A DNA stretch of 6,629 nucleotides from CAYTZO01 sp964442525 (GTDB lineage Bacteria; Patescibacteriota; Microgenomatia; UBA10105; UBA927), in contig CAYTZO010000041.1 of NCBI GenBank assembly GCA_964442525.1, positions 1 through 6,629 on the forward strand, written 5' to 3'. The stretch's first letter is position 1, and each line of letters starts with the position of its first letter. Position numbers and translations under genes: made by a program. A model generated the notes under the pieces. That model was not told where the DNA came from and ran no database searches. It saw nothing but the letters and a program-made list of their open reading frames with translations. Below are positions 1 to 5,770 of the stretch, one piece after another.

Positions 1-72
1 CCCACGCTTCTCCTGTCCATGCCGGACAGGATGAAGGAGAAGAAGATCACCTGGCAGGAGGTAGCACCGTAA
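1..72 (+). CDS. 3' end of an unidentified gene (partial)
   Basis: Frame 1 is open from the window edge to a TAA at 70-72 and encodes 23 residues ending in KKITWQEVAP. The fragment is charged and shows no recognisable domain. The TAA lies 36 nt upstream of the gdhA -10 box, as expected for the end of an upstream gene on the same strand. Frame 3 is also open across this stretch, so the frame choice is not certain. An 8-bp inverted repeat (11-18 with 24-31, 5-nt loop) lies inside it but has no T-run. No function can be assigned. Confidence 0.4.
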   Translation, partial: PTLLLSMPDRMKEKKITWQEVAP

Positions 73-107
73 TTTCTGATTTTGGCTGTGAATGGCTTGC
101 ACCTTTA

Positions 108-116
108 TGATACAAT
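108..116 (+). promoter_or_regulatory. Extended -10 promoter element upstream of gdhA
   Basis: The sequence TGATACAAT matches an extended -10 element (TGnTANAAT). No convincing -35 lies at 16-18 bp, which is common for extended -10 promoters. Transcription would start near 123, about 15 nt before the gdhA ATG and just before an upstream ATG at 125. The identical 9-mer precedes murL at 4296-4304, which supports it as a real housekeeping promoter motif in this genome. Confidence 0.6.
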
Positions 117-126
117 GCGTGGCTAT

Positions 127-133
127 GGAGGTG
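127..133 (+). promoter_or_regulatory. Shine-Dalgarno site of gdhA
   Basis: GGAGGTG ends 4 nt before the ATG at 138; the GGAGG core is 6 nt away. It fixes 138 as the start. It is one of only two good Shine-Dalgarno sites in the window; the other precedes murD2. The remaining genes have none, so gdhA translation probably starts differently from its neighbours. Confidence 0.75.
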
Positions 134-137
134 CGCC

Positions 138-1658
138 ATGACTAATTCTCAGGATCTCTCTGCCCGCTTATTAGAACTTAAGGAAGAGGGAGAAAACACG
201 TTTCTCGCAGGTGCCCAATATAGAGTCCTCCGAGCGCTCCTTCAAATTGCCAAGGACCACAAGAACCTCACGATCGATAGAAAAGTCGTGTACAGCATCC
301 TTCACCCTTCCTATACCGCCGAAGTGCAATTTCCGGTCTTTTTTAAAGGAACAACCTACATGTGTTTGGGTTGGCGCGCGTGGTTTGATGACGGTAAACC
401 CTATGTGTCCGGCCACATCGCCAAAGGCGGCATCCGTTACCTGGGTGTCGAGGGGGCGGGCGATGACATCCGGCTTATCCGCGACGAGGAGGCTGCCAGA
501 AAGTTGGCGCTCGACGACGTATTTGCCTTGGGGCTTGAAATGCTTGCCAAAAACTCCGGCGTGTATTTTGATCGGCTGCTACGGAAAAGCGGCTTAGCTA
601 AACAGTATAAAGCAATGAAGGATCTCCGAGTGCGCGGCGGAAGTAAAGGCGTCATCATTGGACCCAGATCAAGCCATCTCCCCGACCACAATGAATTTGT
701 CAAAAAGGCCCTCGAAGGATTTGGGTATTGCCTTGGACTTAAAGGTGTTGTCGGGTGGGACCGGGATGTTCCGGCCGGAGATATTGCCACCACGGGAACG
801 GTCAATGGTAGTTCGGTATTAGACGGATTTGTTGATGGCTACACGAACGCTGTCAAAGACCTGAAACTATCAATGCCGCGACGTTTGATACTGGGTGTGA
901 CTACAGGCAAAACTGCCGACAAAAAGTACCGCGGGAACAAAGCACGCGCTACGGCCGCCGGCTTTGGCACGGTTGAAGCGCTCAAAGCATGGGTTAAAGA
1001 CAAAAAGATGAAGCTCGCGGACTTGCGAGTCGTGTTTGACGGATCCGGCAATGTCGCCCTCGGAGGCGCCAAGAGCTTGGTCAGTCAAGGGGTAACCGTT
1101 GTGGGTCTTACCGACAGTCGGACCGTGCTTTTCTGCGAGAGAGGCTTTACGGCGCATGATCTCACGGAAATCAGCGATGTAAAAGTGAGACGCCAGTCAC
1201 TTGCTGACTGGGCGAAGTCGAAAAAGGATATCGCGACCCTTCAGAGCAAAGGAAAGCTCTGGAAGCAGTCGAGGATGAATGTCCTCTTTCTTTCTTCTGC
1301 AGAGCGGATTATTAATAAAACCAATGTCCATGAGCTACCCGCAGGCATTCTCATTGTGGATGGAGCGAACGGCCCGGTGACGCCAACTGCCGAAGAAGTT
1401 TTATCAAAGAAAAATATAGACCACTTGACCGGTTCCTTTGCCAATTCCGGGGGGGTCACCGGATCACTTATTGAGTGGGCAGCCAATATCGCGGGCATCG
1501 ATATCCCGAAAGCACGGGCAGAGGAAGTGATCAGCTTGGACATCCGGTTGAGCTTTCAGGAGATGAAGAATCTGGTGAATGACGGTGTCGTGGATTCGCT
1601 GGCTGACGCGTTTTATTACCTTGCTATGAAACGGGTCGTTGAGGAAAGAAAAACTTGA
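138..1658 (+). CDS. gdhA: Glutamate dehydrogenase (Glu/Leu/Phe/Val dehydrogenase family)
   Basis: Predicted cytosolic enzyme that interconverts L-glutamate with 2-oxoglutarate plus ammonia, using NAD(P)H. Seen in the 506 residues: the substrate-binding KGGIRY (96-101), the catalytic-lysine loop GGSKG (K170), DVPAGDIATT with catalytic Asp215, a Rossmann GSGNVA (302-307) followed by a TDS at 325-327, ANGPVTP (410-416), and NSGGVTGSLIEW (436-447). K96 and S443 align with the Lys and Ser that hold the gamma-carboxylate in glutamate-specific members, so glutamate is favoured over leucine or phenylalanine. GSGNVA and the DVPAGDI wording recall the E. coli-type NADP enzyme, but cofactor choice is an inference. 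At 506 residues it is longer than the usual 420-450. It has its own promoter and Shine-Dalgarno, and no recognisable terminator follows. It could feed L-Glu to the murD2 product. Confidence 0.9.
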   Translation: MTNSQDLSARLLELKEEGENTFLAGAQYRVLRALLQIAKDHKNLTIDRKVVYSILHPSYTAEVQFPVFFKGTTYMCLGWRAWFDDGKPYVSGHIAKGGIRYLGVEGAGDDIRLIRDEEAARKLALDDVFALGLEMLAKNSGVYFDRLLRKSGLAKQYKAMKDLRVRGGSKGVIIGPRSSHLPDHNEFVKKALEGFGYCLGLKGVVGWDRDVPAGDIATTGTVNGSSVLDGFVDGYTNAVKDLKLSMPRRLILGVTTGKTADKKYRGNKARATAAGFGTVEALKAWVKDKKMKLADLRVVFDGSGNVALGGAKSLVSQGVTVVGLTDSRTVLFCERGFTAHDLTEISDVKVRRQSLADWAKSKKDIATLQSKGKLWKQSRMNVLFLSSAERIINKTNVHELPAGILIVDGANGPVTPTAEEVLSKKNIDHLTGSFANSGGVTGSLIEWAANIAGIDIPKARAEEVISLDIRLSFQEMKNLVNDGVVDSLADAFYYLAMKRVVEERKT

Positions 1659-1714
1659 AGCATCGGCTCCGGCGCTAGCGGGCAGGCAAGAGGAGGCGGC
1701 GTAGAGCATTTTTC

Positions 1715-1723
1715 TGCTATAAT
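1715..1723 (+). promoter_or_regulatory. Extended -10 promoter of the hicB-like gene
   Basis: TGCTATAAT is a perfect extended -10 element. The ATG at 1733 begins only 9 nt after it, so the predicted transcript starts at or within a few bases of the start codon. There is no Shine-Dalgarno in that space; the AGGAGG at 1691-1696 is upstream of the promoter. No -35 consensus is seen. Confidence 0.65.
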
Positions 1724-1732
1724 ATTCTCCGT

Positions 1733-1945
1733 ATGGCAAAACCTACTCATGCCCTTCAGTTTAAAATACTCATCGAACAGGATGAAGATGGCCTGTATGT
1801 TGCTTCTGTGCCGGAACTTCCCGGATGCTACACCCAAGCAAGAACGCTTGAGGAAGTGAGTAAAAGAATTCGAGAAGCTATTCTCGTTTGCTATGAAAGC
1901 GAGCAACGTAGCAAAAAATCGCACCGTAATGGCCTTTTGATTTAG
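1733..1945 (+). CDS. HicB-like antitoxin-family protein, without visible HicA
   Basis: This 70-residue protein matches the compact HicB/UPF0150 fold. A first strand (residues 8-15, LQFKILIE) leads into DEDGLYVASVPELPGCYTQA (17-36), then the helix TLEEVSKRIREAI (38-50). The G-x-Y-x-A-x-x-P-x-L-P-G-C pattern is the family signature. In characterised systems HicB neutralises the mRNA-cleaving toxin HicA and often carries a C-terminal DNA-binding domain. Here the protein ends in a short basic tail (RSKKSHR) with no such domain. No HicA-like ORF (small, basic, with the GSHxxF-type motif) is seen on either side: upstream is gdhA and downstream the opposite-strand phosphoesterase, whose stop overlaps this one by 4 bp. 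It may be an orphan or a stand-alone regulator. The start at 1733 is set by the promoter just before it. Confidence 0.8.
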   Translation: MAKPTHALQFKILIEQDEDGLYVASVPELPGCYTQARTLEEVSKRIREAILVCYESEQRSKKSHRNGLLI

Positions 1946-1967
1946 AAACGGACACTAAATTTTTTTT
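1940..1967 (+). terminator. Weak candidate terminator of the hicB-like gene
   Basis: The arms ATTTAG (1940-1945) and CTAAAT (1955-1960) form a 6-bp stem with a 9-nt loop. The run of eight T (1960-1967) begins in the second arm. The stem has a single G-C pair and includes the hicB stop codon, so stability is doubtful. It is well placed between convergent genes. Confidence 0.3.
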
Positions 1968-2736
1968 CTCCAATCCCTTTGATATCTATAAGAGCGTGGT
2001 TCTTGCTGAGCCTCATTAAGGCATAGCTATTTGCTGGCGGGCCCTCGAATCCTCGTGACTGATTTTCAACGAGCGACTGAATGGTGATAAACGGAACACC
2101 GTTGACCATTTGTTTCTTTGTCCAGTGGAGGTGGCCGTTAAGGGCTAAAACCACGTTTTTGCCCTTAATGATGCTGAGCAAAGCGCGCCAGTTTTGGATA
2201 TAGGTCGCCCGGGGAGTTTTCTCAAACCAGAAGTTACCTTTTGTATTGACCGGAACGAGGGAATGATGAGAAAAAAGGACAATCCGTTTGCCTGTAGTCA
2301 CCTGCTTTTTAAGCCAAGTAAGCTGCGCCCTCTCAAGAATGATATTCTCCTCAGGATGACCAGGTTTGGTAAAAAGAAAGAGAAGCCGCCAGTCACCCTT
2401 ATCAATTGAGAAATAGAGTTTTTGGTACCCAAGGAGTTTGCCGAGGTCTTTCTCTGTTAATTTCCGAAGTTCATGGTTGCCCGCGAGGTGGTAGACCGGA
2501 CATTTGAGCTTTGAGAGGATTGCCAGGCCCATTTTGTAATTTTTGATATCAACGTTTTTGCTTTCATCCTCGATAAGGTCGCCTCCCTGGACCACAAAAT
2601 CTGGGTGAAATGAAGTATTCATTGTGTGAACAAAATCAGCGAGGAGTTTTTCGGTATAGATGGTTCCCTTGCGGTGAATGCTGTAATCCGTGCGGTACGG
2701 GCCGATATGGCTATCCCCCACCCATGCAAATTTCAT
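1942..2736 (-). CDS. Calcineurin-like metallophosphoesterase
   Basis: Encodes 264 residues with the full set of metallophosphoesterase motifs: GDSHIG (7-12; D8 and H10), GGD (51-53), GNHE (86-89), FSHH (155-158) and NGHLH (200-204). These residues hold a two-metal centre that hydrolyses phosphomono- or phosphodiesters. The substrate cannot be told from sequence; cAMP phosphodiesterase-like, nucleotide and sugar-phosphate members all share this core. No signal peptide is visible, so it is probably cytosolic. The frame remains open upstream to an ATG at 2940, but that extension would run through the opposite-strand HAD gene and has no family motifs. The ATG at 2736 starts directly before the first motif strand (MKFAWVGD) and has a TACAAT box 9 nt upstream, so it is preferred. 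Confidence 0.88.
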   Translation of the reverse strand: MKFAWVGDSHIGPYRTDYSIHRKGTIYTEKLLADFVHTMNTSFHPDFVVQGGDLIEDESKNVDIKNYKMGLAILSKLKCPVYHLAGNHELRKLTEKDLGKLLGYQKLYFSIDKGDWRLLFLFTKPGHPEENIILERAQLTWLKKQVTTGKRIVLFSHHSLVPVNTKGNFWFEKTPRATYIQNWRALLSIIKGKNVVLALNGHLHWTKKQMVNGVPFITIQSLVENQSRGFEGPPANSYALMRLSKNHALIDIKGIGEKKFSVRF

Positions 2737-2745
2737 ACCCGGCTC

Positions 2746-2751
2746 ATTGTA
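2746..2751 (-). promoter_or_regulatory. -10 box of the metallophosphoesterase gene
   Basis: Read on the minus strand this is TACAAT, followed by 9 nt and the ATG at 2736, the same spacing as in the hicB-like gene. There is no upstream TG and no Shine-Dalgarno. The arrangement implies a leaderless or near-leaderless transcript and supports the shorter start. Confidence 0.5.
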
Positions 2752-2761
2752 ATGGGCTTTT

Positions 2762-2790
2762 TTGACTTTGTCCACAATGAAGGGTAGACT
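2762..2790 (+). promoter_or_regulatory. Sigma-70-type promoter of the HAD hydrolase gene
   Basis: TTGACT (2762-2767) and TAGACT (2785-2790) are separated by exactly 17 bp. Transcription would start near 2797, leaving about 6 nt before the ATG at 2803 and no room for a Shine-Dalgarno. This is the only promoter in the window with a recognisable -35. It is divergent from, and adjacent to, the phosphoesterase promoter. Confidence 0.5.
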
Positions 2791-2802
2791 ACCTTTGTTG
2801 TG

Positions 2803-3444
2803 ATGACTAAAGCTATTATTTTTGATCTCGATGGTGTGATCGTTCTTTCCGATCCGGGACAATTTAAGGTATTGCAGCGGGTATTTCGGCATAAAGGGTT
2901 GACTCTGTCCAAAAACACCTATCCTCAGCTCATCGGCCATACTTCAACGTATTTCTTGACACACCTACAAAAACCGAAGCTCTCCCCTTCTTTGGCAGAG
3001 GAAATCCACGATGCCTATGCCAGAGAATTTCAAGGGCATCTCCTTAGCTATATAAAACCCCTCAAATCTACGATTAATTTTATTGCCGGTTACCAAGGAC
3101 CGTTGCGCGTAGCGTTGGCTTCCATGAGTCGCATGGATACGATTGTAAAAGAGACGAAACATTTTGGTATATTCAACAAATTCAGCCTGATTGTTTCACG
3201 GGATGATGTTACGAGGCAAAAACCTGACCCTGAAATCTATCTTCTGACTGCAAAAAGGCTCAGGCTCAAACCCAGCGAATGTGCGGTTGTCGAGGATTCT
3301 CTTGTCGGTGCCCAATCCGCCCTTGCCGCAGGTATGAAGTGCTATGTATTCCTCAATGGAATCAACAAAAAATCTGAGTTTTCGGGTTTGAGTATACGCG
3401 GATTTATTAAAACGCTTCAGGATTATCGCAACGCATTCAAATAG
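2803..3444 (+). CDS. HAD-superfamily hydrolase (subfamily IA, beta-phosphoglucomutase/phosphatase-like)
   Basis: Encodes 213 residues with the four HAD motifs. Motif I is FDLDGV with nucleophile D8 and acid/base D10; motif II is in ALASMSR (about 104-110); motif III is K140 in QKPDPEIY; motif IV is VVEDSLVGAQSALAAGM with E164 and D165. The helical region between motif I and motif II (about residues 14-90) is the type-C1 cap that selects the substrate. The family includes sugar-phosphate phosphatases, beta-phosphoglucomutase and phosphoglycolate phosphatase. The sequence does not decide among them, though the DLDGV and VVEDSxxG forms are typical of the beta-phosphoglucomutase-like group. A GTG at 2800 is in frame directly before the ATG and would add one residue; ATG is preferred. 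The gene converges on the IMPase gene with a 3-bp gap. Confidence 0.88.
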   Translation: MTKAIIFDLDGVIVLSDPGQFKVLQRVFRHKGLTLSKNTYPQLIGHTSTYFLTHLQKPKLSPSLAEEIHDAYAREFQGHLLSYIKPLKSTINFIAGYQGPLRVALASMSRMDTIVKETKHFGIFNKFSLIVSRDDVTRQKPDPEIYLLTAKRLRLKPSECAVVEDSLVGAQSALAAGMKCYVFLNGINKKSEFSGLSIRGFIKTLQDYRNAFK

Positions 3445-3447
3445 CTC

Positions 3448-4245
3448 CTATTCCTCGATAAAATAGTTCGCAACTTTTTTGGTGTGTTTGAGGATGTGCG
3501 GGAGGATGGAAGGAGTTGCTGCAACGTGGCCTGATTTAGAAAAAAGTTTATATAGGTTGCCCGCAAAATCAGTGACAATGCCGCCAGCCTCTTGAATCAG
3601 ATGAATGCCAGCTGCATAGTCCCACACGTTTGGACGACCACAAATAAGGCCCTGAATGTTGCCTCGTGCGACTAGTCCTAAATTGCTTGCTTCTCCAGCG
3701 GTCATTTGTAAAAAGCGAACGTCTAGCGAGAGTGCTGGGGCAAGTTTACCCATAATGATTTTTCGCACGCGTACACCCTGATCAAGTGCGATCACAGAAT
3801 TTTCCCAGGGAACATCATGTACATGAAGTTTTCGTCCTTTGACAAACGCTCCTTTACCCGTTTCTGTCCAGAGTACTTCGCCATGAGAGGCTATATATAA
3901 CGCGGAAGAGACAAGTTTTTGGTTGATGCAATAGGAGATGGAAACGGAATAGACGGGGAGACCAGCGGCAAAGCTGATCGTGCCGTCAATCGGGTCGACA
4001 ATCCAGAGGTCTCTATGCTTTTTCGGATCGGTTACTTCGCTGGTTTCTTCCGAGAGAATCGCATGGGAGGGAAAGTTTTTTCTAATAATCTTAGTAATAA
4101 GGGTATTTGAGGCGATGTCCGATTCGGTGACAATGTCGGCAACATGGCCTTTGGTTTTTTCTGTGTGAGGATGTTTGACTAAACGACTCAAAAGCTTTCC
4201 GGCTTTCGTTGCGGCTTCTATGGCTACTTTCGTCGTTTTCAACAT
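3448..4245 (-). CDS. Inositol monophosphatase family protein
   Basis: This 265-residue protein has the Li+-sensitive, Mg2+-dependent phosphatase signatures. They are DIVTESD (37-43), ILSEE with metal ligands E66/E67, WIVDPIDGT (81-89; D84, D87), TAGEASNLGLVARG (182-195) and WDYAAG (208-213; D209). Members hydrolyse inositol-1-phosphate, 3'-phosphoadenosine-5'-phosphate (CysQ), fructose-1,6-bisphosphate or histidinol phosphate. The length and the WDYAAG/EAGG ending fit the SuhB/IMPase group best, but the substrate is not resolved. SEE replaces the more common GEE. No signal peptide is visible, so it is likely cytosolic. The ATG at 4245 is 6 nt from an extended -10 box, without Shine-Dalgarno, which fixes the start and suggests a leaderless mRNA. 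It is divergent from murL. Confidence 0.88.
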   Translation of the reverse strand: MLKTTKVAIEAATKAGKLLSRLVKHPHTEKTKGHVADIVTESDIASNTLITKIIRKNFPSHAILSEETSEVTDPKKHRDLWIVDPIDGTISFAAGLPVYSVSISYCINQKLVSSALYIASHGEVLWTETGKGAFVKGRKLHVHDVPWENSVIALDQGVRVRKIIMGKLAPALSLDVRFLQMTAGEASNLGLVARGNIQGLICGRPNVWDYAAGIHLIQEAGGIVTDFAGNLYKLFSKSGHVAATPSILPHILKHTKKVANYFIEE

Positions 4246-4251
4246 GACATG

Positions 4252-4260
4252 ATTATACCA
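4252..4260 (-). promoter_or_regulatory. Extended -10 promoter of the IMPase-family gene
   Basis: On the minus strand this reads TGGTATAAT, a perfect extended -10 element, followed by 6 nt and the ATG at 4245. Initiation about 7 nt past the box would fall on the A of the start codon. No -35 consensus is seen at 16-18 bp. Confidence 0.7.
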
Positions 4261-4262
4261 TC

Positions 4263-4295
4263 AAAGGCCAAAAAATGGCTTCACTATCGGCCTTT
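4263..4295. repeat. Inverted repeat between the divergent IMPase and murL promoters
   Basis: AAAGGCC (4263-4269) and GGCCTTT (4289-4295) are perfect 7-bp arms separated by 19 bp. Each arm abuts the extended -10 of one of the two divergent genes, so the region is nearly mirror-symmetric. It could be an operator for a shared regulator or simply reflect similar upstream promoter sequence. Confidence 0.5.
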
Positions 4296-4304
4296 TGATA
4301 CAAT
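4296..4304 (+). promoter_or_regulatory. Extended -10 promoter of the murL-murD2 operon
   Basis: TGATACAAT is identical to the gdhA element. The ATG at 4305 touches the box and so would not be on the transcript. The next in-frame ATG, at 4311, is 6 nt downstream, where transcription should begin. This decides the murL start and implies a leaderless operon mRNA. Confidence 0.65.
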
Positions 4305-4310
4305 ATGTCT

Positions 4311-5770
4311 ATGAGCTTGGGAGAACTTCGCCGAAAACACCCGCGCCTGATCTATGAATCATTTGAGACCGAAGTCTCAGAGGGTAAGCTCACCATCACA
4401 TTCCTTCTCCGCCTCGAACCTGATATCGTTTTTAGTCCTTCGTTGACTATTCCAATTGAGGGAGAAATAAATAAACCTATAGTAGATAGTTTTGCTTTTA
4501 ATTTAGGGCTTATGGAATGTATAAGTTACTGGAAAGCCGCATGTTCGCCCAGTCTTGTAGTTAAAGCCGGCTCACTCAACGCAGAACAAATTGCCTGGTG
4601 GCATGATCTTTTTCTCAATGGTCTGGGTGAATTCTTTTATACCAACAAAATTGATTTTACCAAGAAGGATTTTTTTCATGTCCGTTTCTCCTTGCCTCCA
4701 TCTCCTTCAGGTGCCAAGGCCGTGACGGATCGCGAAAACGCTCGCCNNNNNNNNNNNNNNNNNNNNNNNNNNNNNNNNNNNNNNNNNNNNNNNNNNNNNN
4801 NNNNNNNNNNNNNNNNNNNNNNNNNNNNNNNNNNNNNNNNNNNNNNTTGCCTCCATCTCCTTCAGGTGCCAAGGCCGTGACGGATCGCGAAAACGCTCGC
4901 CCCCCTCAGCAAAATTCTCTTAAAGGTGATCTTGTTTTGGTCGGCGGCGGGAAAGACTCTGTGGTCGTCCTTGAAGCCCTCAAAAAATCAGGCAGAGCGA
5001 TACGACCGATGGTCCTTAACCCCACTCCGGCAGCGCTCAGAAACATCCGGATTGCAGGATTGTCCGACCCGCTTATTGTTAGCCGGACGATCGACCGGAA
5101 GCTTCTGGATCTGAACAAAGCCGGATATCTCAACGGCCATACGCCATTTTCCGCCTACCTCGCATTTTTAGGTTTATTCGTTGCAACGATCCATGGCTAT
5201 GAATATGTGATTGCCGGCAATGAAGCAAGCGCGAATGAGGGGAACGTAATGTACAAGGGATTTGAAATTAACCATCAGTACAGCAAAAGCTTTCGGTTCG
5301 AGAAACGATTTCGGGAGTATACAACAATGTATTTACCAACGAAGAGCCAATATTTTAGCTTGCTGCGTCCGCTCAATGAGCTCCAGATTGCGATGCTTTT
5401 TAGCAGATTTCCTCAGTATTTTTCCTCATTTCGAAGTTGCAATGTCGGTGCGAAAACCGACTCCTGGTGTGGGCAGTGCCCAAAGTGCGCGTTTGCCTGG
5501 CTTATCCTCTCGCCGTTTCTCTCCACAGAACAATTGATCGCAATGTTCGGATCAGATTTGTCAAAACGTAAAATAATCCAACAGCACATACAAAATCTTG
5601 TGGAAGGGTCCAAGCCCTTCGAATGTGTCGGTACCAAAGAGGAATGCCGGGTTGCCGCCGATTTTCATAATCCGGAACTGACAAAACTTAAACAAATGCT
5701 TTTGAAACATTGGAATTCAGAAAATTTTGTTCCAGAGGCATACGCAAAAATACTCAGGAGCCTGCTATGA
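4311..5770 (+). CDS. murL: UDP-MurNAc-L-alanyl-L-glutamate epimerase MurL (interrupted by scaffold gap)
   Basis: MurL inverts the terminal L-Glu of UDP-MurNAc-L-Ala-L-Glu to D-Glu in an ATP- and Mg2+-dependent reaction, supplying D-Glu for peptidoglycan without glutamate racemase. Collapsing the duplicated 55 bp around the N gap gives 434 residues, close to known MurL length. The N-terminal domain (1-127) shows FNLGLMECISYWKA (63-76) and GLGEFFYTNKID (104-115). A hydrophilic linker follows (128-150). The ATP-binding domain then has the PP-loop-like VGGGKDS (159-165), AGNEASANEG (250-259), NHQYSKS (269-275) and the cysteine cluster SCN...SWCGQCPKCAF (C325, C335, C338, C341). Family assignment rests on my recall of these motifs. 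The start is taken at 4311, not 4305, because 4305 abuts the -10 box. The stop overlaps murD2 as ATGA. A separate gene starting at the TTG at 4847 is unlikely. Confidence 0.82.
4692..4901 (+). repeat. Identical 55-bp copies flanking the scaffold gap (4692-4746 and 4847-4901)
   Basis: The 55 bases before the N run and the 55 bases after it are identical, and both are read in the same codon phase (starting at LPPSPSG). Fifty-five equals a k-mer size commonly used in de Bruijn assembly, so these are most simply the shared ends of two adjacent contigs that were scaffolded rather than merged. A real adjacent 55-bp tandem duplication would shift the frame, since 55 is not a multiple of 3. Confidence 0.9.
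4747..4846. other. Assembly gap of 100 N inside murL
   Basis: Exactly 100 N, a conventional filler length rather than a measurement. The true missing length is probably zero, or negative (the 55-bp overlap). Coordinates downstream are therefore likely inflated by 155 relative to the real chromosome. Confidence 0.95.
5756..5760 (+). promoter_or_regulatory. Shine-Dalgarno site of murD2
   Basis: AGGAG lies 6 nt before the ATG at 5767, inside the end of murL. With the ATGA stop/start overlap it points to efficient coupled translation of the second operon gene, in contrast to the leaderless first gene. Confidence 0.7.

Noticed and set aside
11..31. 8-bp hairpin near the window start
   Set aside because: It lies within an apparent coding end and lacks a T-run; it may just be coding sequence.
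437..1157. Minus-strand open frames under gdhA (437-805, 839-1072, 870-1157)
   Set aside because: They overlap a strongly supported conserved gene, overlap one another, and show no domain or promoter.
1673..1680. CGCTAGCG palindrome downstream of gdhA as a terminator
   Set aside because: The stem does not extend beyond the 8-bp palindrome and no T-run follows.
1691..1696. AGGAGG as a Shine-Dalgarno for hicB
   Set aside because: It is 36 nt upstream of the ATG and lies before the -10 box, so it would not be on the hicB transcript; no start codon follows at a usable distance.
1616..1924. 102-residue minus-strand frame opposite hicB
   Set aside because: It overlaps the HicB-like gene and the end of gdhA and shows no recognisable family pattern, including none of HicA.
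2737..2940. 68-residue N-terminal extension of the metallophosphoesterase, starting at the minus-strand ATG at 2940
   Set aside because: It runs through the start of the opposite-strand HAD gene, lacks any family motif, and lies upstream of a good -10 box; the core fold starts at the ATG at 2736.
3465..3480. AGTT-CGC-AACT hairpin with T-run after the HAD gene
   Set aside because: Only a 4-bp stem with a 3-nt loop, located inside the coding end of the convergent IMPase gene; too weak to call a terminator.
4305..4310. ATG at 4305 as the murL start
   Set aside because: It is directly adjacent to the TACAAT box and so would precede the predicted transcription start; the in-frame ATG at 4311 has the spacing seen in neighbouring genes.
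4847..5770. Separate gene beginning at the TTG at 4847
   Set aside because: The TTG is simply the first base triplet after the N run and corresponds to an internal leucine in the left copy of the 55-bp repeat; there is no ribosome binding site or promoter.
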